Assembly: GCA_002943765.1 (NCBI GenBank)
Contig: PQWQ01000028.1
Span: forward strand, 124,001 to 188,000
Reading direction: 5' to 3'
From: Psoroptes ovis
Taxonomy: Eukaryota > Arthropoda > Arachnida > Sarcoptiformes > Psoroptidae
Length of the DNA: 64,000 bases
Part shown: piece after piece, positions 12,597-23,644 of the stretch
Numbering within the stretch: position 1 is the stretch's first letter
How the letters are laid out: each line of letters opens with the position of its first letter
The notes under the pieces: model-generated
The model's database searches: none
Seen by the model: only the letters and a program-made list of their open reading frames with translations
Told to the model about the DNA's origin: nothing
Program-made: the position numbers and the translations under genes

Positions 12597-12681
12597 GATG
12601 ATACAATAATAATTGGATGAGAAAGTGTATAATTGTATGAGTGTAAATTCCGTTTTCAAATATTGATCATCATCATTTTTG

Positions 12682-15600
12682 ATGGATTTCACTATGGAAT
12701 TCATCAAATCAACATCAGATACATCGACAAATTCATTAATATCGACAACAGGTCCTGGTGGTGGTGGTGGTGGTCCTGGAACACAAGGCGGCATAATGAC
12801 GACAACAACATCATTAATATCACCATCATCATCATTAACAACAGCTACAGCAACAACATTAACATCACCAATATCATCATCAACAATGCCAACATCAACA
12901 GATATTGAAACAATTATAATTGAATTAATGAAACATTCATCATTATCATCAACATTCATAACAACATCATTGATACAAATATGTGATTCAAAATCGAATT
13001 ATAATGAAGAATTTCTGATAAAATTTGCAAAAATTATTAATGAAAAATTAATATGTGAATCTCCATTAACCGAAATATTACGTACATTAGATACAATTGA
13101 ATTCAGTAAAAAATTATATAGTCATCAACAATTTGATTTCAATAAATTTTTAATTATTTGTCGTTATTTATGCTCATCCGATAAACAAGGTATTTAGCTA
13201 ATGAAAAATCAATAAAAATGTTTTTTATCAACTTTTTCTCAAATAATTTCAGGTTGGGATATACTTGGTTTGAAATTTTTTTCGAAAGTATGGAAAAATA
13301 ATGCTCATTTTCAACAACAAATCATACGTTATTGTATTGTATCAGATTGGATAAAACAGATTATAAACAATTGTACGCAACCAATAATAACAAAGAAAGT
13401 GCCTCAGATTGAAAATTTAAAATGTCCAATCGAATATGAAACTGATTGTCAAATATATTGTTGGAAATATCAATGTTTATGTCAAATATTATTAGAATTA
13501 TCTGATATTAATCAATTTACACGTTCATTTGTTGAAGAAATATTTTTTACACCATTAAATAAATGTCCCGATCTATTAGTGTTTGCCTTGATCGAATGTC
13601 AAGGTAATCATACACTGAAAGAAACGGTAATGATAAAAGCATTATTGAAATTCATATGCGTCAGTCATACGAATCCGAACCTGAATGCAACATTAATCAT
13701 TCAAAAAATATGGCCTACCGATTTTGTTTATACACCTAAAACTCAATTAACTTGGGCACAAAAATCATTATTAACAGCAATGGTTGAATTGTATACATCA
13801 TCATCGCCTGAAGAACAATCGTATAAATTATCTAAAATATTAGATCTGTCACAAGATCTTAAGGTCTTGAATGTACTATTATCGAGTAATACATATTCAT
13901 TTGTCATTGATTTAGCTTGTTTTGCATCACGTCGTGAATATCTTAAATTAGATAAATGGCTTAATGATAAAATACAACAAAATGGTCCACCATTTCTTGA
14001 TGCATGTATACAATTTTTGAAAAAAAGATGTGTAATTTTTGGCGCCACAGAACCATCGACATTATCATTGCCAAATGAAACGTATCGAATCATATTGAAT
14101 TGTTTGCGTCATCATGTTGATATGTCGGCACCTAAATCGATGACAGATATGGAAATATATAAAATGTATAATAAATTCACACAATGGATAAGTCATAATC
14201 AATTTGTTAATTCACAATTACCAGCAGCTGGAATGAAACCAACGCCCAATCAATTTGATTCAGTTGGAACTCATTTATTTAATGATCCTATGCGTATCTC
14301 ACAAATGAATGCTAATCAACAGCAATCTTATGAAGAAGAATTTGCTAAAGATATTGAAGAAGAAGCTGATTCATATTTTCAACGTATTTATAATCAAGAT
14401 CAACCTGATTCTTTGACAATTGATCAATTTCTTAATATGTTGAAAAAATTCAAAGAATCATCATTAGAAAGAGAAAAAGAAATTGCCGCTTGTATGATTA
14501 GAAATCTGTTCAAAGAATATCCATTTTTGCCTCAATATCCTGATAAAGAATTAGCGATTACTGGCGAAATATTTGGCGGTATAATTTTGAATAATTTTGT
14601 AACAGGATTAACAAAAATCGATGCACTAAAATGCGTATTGAAAGCGTTAAATTGTACTGACGTTTCACAGCAACGATATTTCATGTTTGGCCAAGCTGCA
14701 TTGAATAAATTGAAAACTCATTTGAAAGAATTCCCCCAATTCTGTAATCTTGTATGTAGTTCAGCAAATTATCGTGATTTACCACCTTTATTAATTGAAT
14801 ATGTTGAATATGGTAAACAATGTGCCGATCCACCATCATTAACTCAAAATCAACGTATTTCTTTATTGAATAATAATAGTAAAATTAGTAATAATCAATC
14901 GAATGAACAACACTATCAGAACCAGCCACAACAACAACAAATTGAAATACCGCCAAGTGCATTTCAAGATAAAGTTTCATTCATAATAAACAATTTGTCA
15001 CAAATGAATCTAATGAAAAAAGCAGAAGAATTCAAAGAATTATTTTCAAAAGATCAATATTATCAATGGTTTTCACATTATTTTGTAATGAAACGTGTTG
15101 GTTTAGAATCAAATTATCATGAATTATATGCAACATTTATGGTCAAAATTAGTATGAATGATTTATCGGCAAAAGTCTTGAATGAAACTTATCGTAATAT
15201 TAAAATATTATTACGTTCAAATAAAGAAACCGATAACTTTCAAGATCGTACATTATTGAAAAATTTAGGCAATTGGCTTGGCTTAATAACGTTGGCACAA
15301 AATAAACCAATTTTGACCAGACATTTAGATTTAAAAAATTTACTAATTGAAGCATATCACAAAGGACAATTACAGCTAATATTCATTGTACCGTTTGTGA
15401 CGAAAATATTGATGGGATCATCAAAATCGAGAGTATTTCGTCCACCATGTCCATGGACGATGAAATTAATCAAAATTTTGGTCGAAATTCATAGTGTTGC
15501 TGATTTGAAATTGAATTTAAAATTTGAAGTTGAATTACTATGTGAATATCTGGAATTAGACCTCAAAGATTATGTTGGCAAGTCAAATGATCTAAAAAAC

Positions 15601-18600
15601 AAAGAATTATTTACAAAATTAGATCCACAACTTGGTGCTACTAGTATCATGCATCGAACGAATATAACTCAAAATAATATCGATTCAAATGTACAAATGT
15701 TGCATCCAGCAATTGTCGATAATAATGCTGCGGCATCGATACATCATCATCAACAACCACAGCAAGCTATGTCAATCAATGCGGCAGCAGCAGCCACTAC
15801 ACCAAATCAGCTTCAAAATTATAATGAATTAAATGTCAACACAATATCGAATCTATCACAATCGATTGATATTCAACCAAATTTGCAGATTATAAGATTA
15901 AATCCTCAGCACAAAAATTATATCCGTAATTTAATTGAAAAATGTGTACAAGATTTGATTACGTTTGTGTCTGATCGTGTAATACGAACATGTATCGTTA
16001 CAACCGAAACATTAGTGAAAAAAGATTTTGCAAAAGAATCAAATGCTGAATTGATGCGTAATGCAGCACATAAAATGATGCGTTCACTTGTTGCTGGTTA
16101 TTCGTTGATAAGTACACAAGAGCCACTATTGAATCGAATACAAGCATCGTTAACAAATTATTTTCAAGCTAATCCAATAAATTTGACAAAAGACTTGATT
16201 GATTCAACAATACAAACATTGATTAATGATAATCTAGAATTGTGTGTTAGTTTTGTACAAAAAACATGTATCGAACGAGCCATTGATGAGCTGGATAAAC
16301 GTATGAAACCAGATTTTGAAGCAAGACAAAAATTAGCTGCTGAAAGTGGTAATAAACAAAGTTCGACAATTCCTTTGAAAAAATTACAAATCTATGAAGA
16401 AATGGGCAGAAATATTGCTGGTTTTACTATGACCAATAATCAGCAACAACAACAACCGCAACAAGCATTTTATGGTCAATACAATGTTCCTGAGAATGTT
16501 GTCAATAAAGCTGCCGTAGCCAATTATCAAAGTAATAATGTTATACCTGCTGCTAATCCAAATTTTCCATTAGTTCACAATAACAACAATACCAATGCTG
16601 CTAATAATAGCAATAATGAACATAATTTAATGAATGTACCAACAAATCAAGTACATATTGATGCATTTGTGCTGATTTACGATAAATTAATCAAACATCT
16701 AAGTGAATTAATAACAGAATTTGAATATGTTCATTATACAACGGATGCAATGCATCAAGTGCTGGAAATATTGAATGTTTGCAAACAAAATCCACGTGAT
16801 CATAATACAGCAACATCATTGATTAAAAATGTCATAAATGGTCTTAGAGAATTATCGATTAATGCTGAAAATGTTGTCTCCGATTTTGCCGTTATATCAC
16901 GTGCCCGTGATTTCTATCTTATATTATTGAAAGCTTTAACCGATCAACGTGCTTATAATCATCGTTTCACTTCGATGAATGTTACCCGAGCATTACTTGA
17001 ACATTGGATTACAATGAATACAGTGTTTCCAGATGATTTATTCGATGTACTTTATCGACAAGAATTGATCAATTTAAATTTACTTGATAATGAATTTCAT
17101 CAAATATTGGAAACTGGTAGCACTAATTTTCCAATGGTTTTGAGCTTTTTAAAATATTATCTTAATAATATTAGCGCAAATCATTTTCCATCAACATTGG
17201 ATCTATTGCAGCGAATTGTTGCCATGAAAATTAATCAACAAACACCGACAAATGCACAGCTGATAATTGAATTGAAACATATTCTTACATTGGCACGTAT
17301 CAATATACCGAATCAACCTAACAATGGAATGCTTGAATGTTCAATTCATGAATCAATCGTTAAAGATTGGATTACATTATACAATTCAAAAGATATTAAC
17401 AGTTCCTTTCCATTGGTTGTTAAAAGTTTGAATGCACAGGTATATTTCAATACATTTTCTATTATCACTGAATAATTATTCATCAATCTTTCATTTATCA
17501 TAGGGTGTGCTTAAAAATGATGAATCAATATCGAATTTCTTCAAATTTTTCCTTGAATTTTGTGTTGAACGTTGCTATCAATTAATGTCGTTTGCAATGC
17601 AAAATCCTGCAACCATTTCATTGACCAGTATACATTTGAAATGTTTTGAATTGATTGATTCATATTCAGTTTTGGTCATATTGTTCATTAAACAAAGCGG
17701 TAATCAAGGAAATTGGGATCAAAAATTTCAATTTTTATTACGCATTCTGACAATATTGGCAACAACTGCACATCGTGATCAAGAAATACGACAAAAAGAT
17801 TTTTTCTCATTAACATATTATCGTATATTGTTATCAATATTCATTGAATTTTTCTATTCACCATTGAATCTTGGATTTCAAGAAATTGTCGTCAACAATG
17901 ATAATTTATTCGAAGTGTTTAAATTTCATTTAGTTCGAAATTATTGTCATGTTTTACATCAAATGTGTCCATCAAAAATGCCATTGTTCACTGTTGCTTG
18001 GTTAGATTTTATATCGCATCGTATATTTATTGGTAAATGTTTGGATAATAGCCAACAAACTAATCTTAAAACATGGCCAGTTTATTATATATTATTGATG
18101 GATTTATTGATATTTTTGAAACCAATCATACAAAGTGAAACATTCATCGTGAATACCAGTATGGAATTGTATAAGGTACTTTAATTTTGATTATTATTTT
18201 TTACCTCGATAATAATAATTTTCTCTCATCTCTACCATAAAAAACAGGGAACTTTGAAATTATTTCTGGTATTATTTCATGATTTTCCAGAATTTTTATG
18301 TGATTATGCATATAATCTATGCGACATGATACCAACACGTGCTGTACAACTAAGAAACATAATATTAAGTGCTAACCCGATCAATATACCAGATGTATCG
18401 AATATTAAAGTTGATAATTTATATGAAATTATATTGCCGGTACGAATACCGGATGCAAATCTTTTGGATCAATTACAATATTTTCCAAAAGGAATTGAAA
18501 CATATCTTTTGCAGCGAACACCAAGCAATTTTTTGACTGATTTAGCACAATTTTTAAATCAAAAATTATTAATCAATTCAACTGATAAACAACCAAATTT

Positions 18601-19098
18601 CAATACATTAATCAATGCATTAACACTTTGTATTGATATATCGGCAATGCAAACAATCAAAACCATCACCATGCAATCGATACATAATTCTGTTCATTTG
18701 GAAATTTTTCAACATTTATTAATGAATTTCGATTCGCAAGGTAATTTTTTTCAATTATATTTTTATAAAAATGATTTGACTCATTATTTTCTCATTCAAA
18801 AATAGGCCGTTATGTATTGATCAATTCAATGGTTGACCATTTACGATATCCAAACAATGAAACATTACTATTCATTTGTTTATTATTAACATTATTCAAA
18901 GATAATAATGATCATATACGTGAACAAATTGTTCGTGTATTACTTGAACGTTATATAACACAACGACCACATCCATGGGGTGTTGAATATTTAATCAATG
19001 AACTATTTCGTAATCCTGATTATAAATTAATGGAACATAATTTTATTAAATGTGTACCGGAGATTGGAAAATATTTTTCACGATCATCATCAACATGA
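12682..19098 (+). CDS. CNOT1: CNOT1 (NOT1), scaffold of the CCR4-NOT deadenylase complex
   Basis: The scaffold on which deadenylases and regulators of mRNA decay assemble in the cytoplasm. Exons: 12682-13189, 13253-17439, 17504-18175, 18248-18740, 18806-19098; all phases fit, 2050 residues (human about 2376). Regions: Gly/Ser/Thr leader (1-75); the HEAT region with FVIDLACFASRREYLKLDKW; the TTP-binding HEAT module (about 533-730) with EEADSYFQRIYN and QYPDKELAITG; the MIF4G domain that binds CAF1/CNOT7 (about 736-950) with VLNETYRNIKILL and LLKNLGNWLGLITLAQNKPI; the DUF3819 coiled segment that binds CNOT9 (about 1055-1200) with AAHKMMRSLVAGY; and the C-terminal NOT1 superfamily domain for CNOT2/3 (1566-2050) with LFHDFPEFLCDY, QLRNIILSANP and RPHPWGVEYLI. 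The first ATG after an in-frame TGA was chosen. The usual N-terminal CNOT10/11-docking part is missing or unrecognisable. Confidence 0.95.
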
Positions 19099-20617
19099 AT
19101 TTTTGAAAATTGTAATTGACATATTGAAATCCAAAATATAGAGAAAAACTTGGAATTTTCAAATATTAAATTAACAAAACAAACAAACAAACAAACATCA
19201 TCGATCGATCTCTATCTCTTTACTTTAGGAAAATGATACAACAACAACATCAAAAACAATCAATAATTTTTTTTTGTTTTATAATATTTTTTTCATTAAT
19301 TCATTCATTTTGTTTCAAAATGTAAATATTACTCTTATTATTATCATTATTATCTTCTTTAATTCCATTTCAAAACAAACAAACAGACAAACAAAACAAC
19401 ACAATTAGTTTTATAGGTTGGTTAATATTATTATTATTATTGATTAATTTACTTGTTCAAACATTTAATTATATTTTCTTCATTTTGTTTGTTTTATTTG
19501 TTTTCAAAAATTATTATTAATATTTTCAGGCATTCATTTATCACAGACATACATACATAACACTAAGCTAAATATTTGTCAATACACACACAAATACAAT
19601 ACATTAATATGTTTACGTCAAATGTATATCAATCATCATCGATCAATCAATCAATATACACACTACCATAAATATTTACCATTTGTAATAACCCTTTAAA
19701 ATACTTTAAACAAACAAACAAAACAAAAACCGAAAAAACGAATTTATAGCTTATTTTTCAATATATATAAATAATGTTTAAAACATTTACACACTTTGTA
19801 ATACTAAAAATACCGTCATTAACAAACAACAACTACAAACAGGCAAAAAACTATAATTTACTCATGATTATTACTATTATTATTATTATCATTAATTTCA
19901 AATATTATTATTTTGTCTTAATTGAATTCTTCGAATTCACTGAAGAAAAAGATAATCAATTCAATTCAATTCTTTTTTTTGCATGTATTTTCCATTATAT
20001 TCTTTTTTTTTTTTTTTTTTTTTTTTTGGTAAATTATGAAAACAAATATGGAAAAATTTTTATTTTAATTAAAATTTTGTAATAAAAAATTGATTAAAAA
20101 TAATAATAATTTGAATTAACAGGTCATAGACTTGTCGGTGGTGACATTTTTCGCCGCCAGTATTCATTTTGGTTTCCGTTGGTGATTTCGAATCGATTCG
20201 ATTTGTTTTTTCAGGCTTTTTTCCAATTATTAGGGTGTCCGGAAAGTTTTTGCCGGTTATATCGTTGAAAATCATTGAAAAATCGGCAAAAAGTTTTCGG
20301 ACAATCAAATAATTTTCAATTATCGATTCATTCATTCCATTTTCTGTTGATTATCATCTATCAGCACAAAATGATTGAATTTTTTTTTTTAAATTTAATT
20401 TTTGTGTTTGATTATGATCTGCGCTTGTCCAATGAAAACATAATTTTGTCTATCTGACAGACATCAAAAACAGCTGAAAAACAGCAGCAAAAAATTTGTT
20501 GTTTTTTGTTTATTTAATTTGACAATTTACTCGCCAATACATTTGATTTTGATTAAACGGTTTGTTGGACTAAATGTTTTGTGTTTTTTTGAGAAAAATT
20601 GATTATTCAACGAAATT
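19099..20617. other. CNOT1 3' UTR and ANKMY2 upstream region
   Basis: Mostly AT-rich sequence with CAAACAAA-type runs and a poly-T tract of about 23 bases near 20.00-20.03 kb. An imperfect hairpin lies at 20236-20303. The ANKMY2 promoter should lie in the last few hundred bases, but I see no clear TATA box. No conserved ORF. Confidence 0.5.
20236..20303. repeat. Inverted repeat, 20-base arms, 28-base loop
   Basis: The left arm 20236-20255 begins TGTCCGGAAAG and the right arm 20284-20303 ends TTTCGGACA. The arms pair at 18 of 20 positions. The arms are richer in GC than their surroundings and lie about 315-380 bases upstream of ANKMY2. This could be a small transposon remnant, a 5' UTR hairpin or chance. 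Confidence 0.7.
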
Positions 20618-22102
20618 ATGGCCAAACCGACTGCCGATTTAGATTCAGCAACCAACGATTCACAATCTACAACCAGCAAAACAAAAACAACCAAAGAAAA
20701 ATTAAACGAAAATGATGAAAAATTAATCAAAGCAGTTACATCGAATTCACTTGATAATGTAATTAATGTTGTTAACAATTATCAAAATAATAAGAATGAT
20801 GATAATAAAAAAGAAAATGGTGAATCATTAAATATAAATTGTAAAGATGAAAATGGTATGAGTCCACTACAACATGCTTGTTATCGTGGAAATCTATCCA
20901 TTGCCAAGTATTTGATTGAACGTGGTGCTAATGTTAATCAAAATGATCATGAACACCGTTATACATCATTGATGTTTGCTGCATTAGGTGGCCATAAATC
21001 GATTATAAATTTGTTATTGGAAAATGATGCAAATATTGATATGAAAAATACTGTCGGTCGTAATGCATCACAAATGGCTGCATTTGTTGGCCAACATCAA
21101 TCGGTTGCCATTATTAATAATTATATTCCGCGTAGTTATATTGAATATTATAGCCGTTTGAATGGACAAGAAAAAGAACCACGATTACCGATCCGATTGA
21201 TTTCATCATTACATTCATTGGTTTGTTTAGTTGCTGTCAATCCGATACGAATCACATATTTTTTCGAAACAAATCAATCATTATTTGATGAACCGAAAAA
21301 AATCAACATAGTTATGGATCATTTATGTGAAAAATTATTTCGGTCAAGCGAACCAAACGAAATGTTATCATTGAAAATACATTATCTTAATTTTATATTC
21401 AATATTTTAAATGATTCATATGAAAAATATAAATCAACATCATCATCTGCAACATTATTGATTGATAATGAAAATAATGATAATCATAACCATAATGATA
21501 ATAATGGAAAAATATTGAATAAAATATTTCAAAATTTTATAAAATATTGTTTAAAATTAAATGATAAAAATTTTCCCGAAAATATGGAACGTATATTACG
21601 ACAATCGATACGTTCATATATGTTTCAAGAAAATTCATTATTTCAACAATTAGTACGAACACTATCAACGATTGAAATTGGTGATGAACCAAGTACATTA
21701 TCGATATTAAGTCAAACAATCTTGGGTAAATCGATTGGTTTCGAAGAAAATGATACATGTTTTACTTGTTCTGAATATCAACCAACAAAACGTTGTTCCA
21801 AATGTAAACGTGCAACATATTGTGATCAACGTTGTCAACGTTTACATTGGCAATTTCATAAACGTTTTTGTCAAAATAATGATAATAATGAACAGCAACA
21901 ATGCAACGAACATGAACAACAGCAAAACAAACAGAAACAATTAACACCATCCGCAGCAACACCATCAACGATAACGACAACAACGAAAACGATTGAAAAT
22001 AATGATCAAATAATAGAATCAAATGAAGCGAATGATAATAATAATAATAATGACGATGATGATGATGATGATAATTATGAACAAAATGGAAAACAAAATT
22101 GA
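20618..22102 (+). CDS. ANKMY2: ANKMY2-like ankyrin-repeat / MYND zinc-finger protein
   Basis: In vertebrates ANKMY2 works with FKBP38 in trafficking of ciliary adenylyl cyclases and Hedgehog signalling. A single uninterrupted frame of 494 residues (human about 441). After an acidic Ser/Lys/Asn leader come three ankyrin repeats (about 77-170): SPLQHACYRGNLSIAKYLIE, TSLMFAALGGHKSIINLLLE and ASQMAAFVGQHQSV. A helical middle follows with PRSYIEYYSRLNGQEKEPRLP. The MYND finger (about 381-419) shows C-x2-C, CSKCKRATYC, CQRLHWQFHKRFC, with all eight metal ligands present. The tail is Gln-, Thr- and Asn-rich, ending in an Asp run. Lack of introns contrasts with most genes nearby. The start is the first ATG after upstream stops. 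Confidence 0.9.
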   Translation: MAKPTADLDSATNDSQSTTSKTKTTKEKLNENDEKLIKAVTSNSLDNVINVVNNYQNNKNDDNKKENGESLNINCKDENGMSPLQHACYRGNLSIAKYLIERGANVNQNDHEHRYTSLMFAALGGHKSIINLLLENDANIDMKNTVGRNASQMAAFVGQHQSVAIINNYIPRSYIEYYSRLNGQEKEPRLPIRLISSLHSLVCLVAVNPIRITYFFETNQSLFDEPKKINIVMDHLCEKLFRSSEPNEMLSLKIHYLNFIFNILNDSYEKYKSTSSSATLLIDNENNDNHNHNDNNGKILNKIFQNFIKYCLKLNDKNFPENMERILRQSIRSYMFQENSLFQQLVRTLSTIEIGDEPSTLSILSQTILGKSIGFEENDTCFTCSEYQPTKRCSKCKRATYCDQRCQRLHWQFHKRFCQNNDNNEQQQCNEHEQQQNKQKQLTPSAATPSTITTTTKTIENNDQIIESNEANDNNNNNDDDDDDDNYEQNGKQN

Positions 22103-23203
22103 AACAAATCATTCGAAACAAAAAAAACATTGTATTTGTCAATGTTCTATGTTTTTGTCAAATATGATCGATAATAATAATAATAATAATAATGAACCTT
22201 TTCAATCAATCAACCATTCATATTTTCACAAACATTGCATATCTTTGTATCTTCTAGAAATTTATCTTCCTTGATTTTTGTTTTGTTTTGTTTCAATCAT
22301 ATATTCAGATCTGTACATTTTTGACAAAAAAAATCGACACTTTTTCAATCGACATGAACATTATTGGCAAGCAACAAGCAATCAGCAATCGACAAACAAC
22401 AACCAAATAAAATACATTGACTTTGTGTGTAATATCTGTGCGAATGTTACAAACACTAAATTACAGGGTTTTCCAGTTCGTAGATCGCAAACAAAATCAT
22501 CGATTGCTTGATCATCGATTGATTGAAATTGATTTCGAAAAAAAATTGGTTTCATAAATTGATTTTTGAAAAATCCCATAAAATATCTAACACAGACAAT
22601 ATACCACATTGAATTGGATTTGATTTTATTTAATTTTACAATTTTTCTCCTTTTATTTTGTTTTAAATTTGTTTTATTTTATAATTTTCAATTTTAATTT
22701 ATTTAAAATTTGATATAATTTGCATTCGATATAATTTTCTGTATTTGAAATAAAGCAATTTGAAATATAAACATTCCAATATTGTTATGTCATATTTACA
22801 AGTTGTCAAATTTTCATTTTCTTCATTCAAAGTCCTTTAAACCTTTGAAATTGATGAGATCAATTTTTGAAATTTGCCATAGATGATAAATAGGAAATGA
22901 ATCATAGTGTTTAGATGAATCACACACTTTTGGCCATAGGAATTGTCACCGAATGTTACCGAAATTCGGTTGTTTTTCAATTGTCGAATCATTGATTTTC
23001 TCTTTCGGGAATTTCATATATAAATCATCGATGATTGTGATTGAAAATGAGATATGGTTTTTTTTCATTTGATTTGATTCAAATTCAAATTCAAATAAAA
23101 ATCATGTTTAAAAATTTAAGCTTTGAATGTGAATATTTCAATTTGAATCATGTTTATTTGTTTTGTTTTGTTTGAAATAATTGAAAAAATACATTGAAAT
23201 ACA
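22103..23203. other. Intergenic, ANKMY2 3' side to first glycine-rich gene
   Basis: AT-rich, with an AAT microsatellite near 22.17-22.19 kb. A curious self-complementary ACCGAAATTCGGT lies near 22.96 kb, and a TATA-like element belonging to the next gene at 23.02 kb. The frames present have no recognisable product. Confidence 0.5.
23017..23025 (+). promoter_or_regulatory. TATA box candidate of glycine-rich gene 1
   Basis: TATATAAAT about 187 bases upstream of the ATG at 23204. The two related genes at 26.2 and 63.4 kb also have a TATA element at a similar distance, which raises confidence that this is the core promoter. Confidence 0.45.
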
Positions 23204-23644
23204 ATGAAAAAATATAAATTCATCTTCATTAAATCATTAATAATTAATTATTTGTGTTTTACACTGTTAATCATCGTACAAATTATTGATGCAAATCGTA
23301 AACATGGTGATATAATCATATTGAAAGGTCATAATGGTGGCCATGGCCACGGTGGTTGTGGTGGAAATTTAGTCCTTAAAACTGGTGGAAAACGTAAAAA
23401 AGGTGATATATTAATCATTGATAATGGTAGTAATTGTGGTCATCATCAACAACAACAACAACAACATTATATACCGATACCATATATGATTGGATATGAT
23501 CATGGTGGTGGCCATGGTGGCAGTGGTGGATATGGTTACCATGGTGGTGGTGGTGGATATGGTGGTCATGGACATGGACATGGTGGTGGTCATGGTGGCG
23601 GTGGTGGTGGTGGTTATCATGATGATGATAATTTTGCTTACTGA
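23204..23644 (+). CDS. Secreted glycine/histidine-rich protein 1 (cuticle- or matrix-like)
   Basis: A 146-residue protein with a basic N-terminus, hydrophobic segment (about 8-27) and likely cleavage near DANRK, so probably secreted. The mature part has two related short modules, GDIIILKG and KKGDILIIDNG, with Cys residues at GGCGG and NCGHH between and after them. A Gln run and YIPIPYMIGY follow, then a long Gly/His/Tyr tail. The core GD-x-I-I-x-G ... GCG ... K-K-G-D-I-L is shared with the genes at 26.2 and 63.4 kb. Glycine-rich tails of this type occur in arthropod cuticle proteins, silk-like adhesives and egg coats, but I do not recognise a named family. Tail to tail with copy 2, about 2.2 kb away. 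Function unknown. Confidence 0.75.
   Translation: MKKYKFIFIKSLIINYLCFTLLIIVQIIDANRKHGDIIILKGHNGGHGHGGCGGNLVLKTGGKRKKGDILIIDNGSNCGHHQQQQQQHYIPIPYMIGYDHGGGHGGSGGYGYHGGGGGYGGHGHGHGGGHGGGGGGGYHDDDNFAY

Larger units (their letters stand above)
10676..12681. other. Divergent intergenic region, nucleotidase / CNOT1
   Basis: Two kilobases of AT-rich sequence between opposing starts. It contains a TG-rich microsatellite block near 11.84-11.96 kb, a TAA repeat at about 12.22-12.25 kb and a probable 5' UTR intron of CNOT1. A minus-strand frame across 12.56-12.96 kb is only the antisense of the Gly/Thr-rich CNOT1 leader. I found no other gene. Confidence 0.6.

Noticed and set aside
12558..12959. Minus-strand frame of 133 codons opposite the CNOT1 N-terminus
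   Set aside because: It is Val/Asp-rich only because it is the antisense of ACA/ATC-rich codons in the Thr/Ser leader, and it has no domain.
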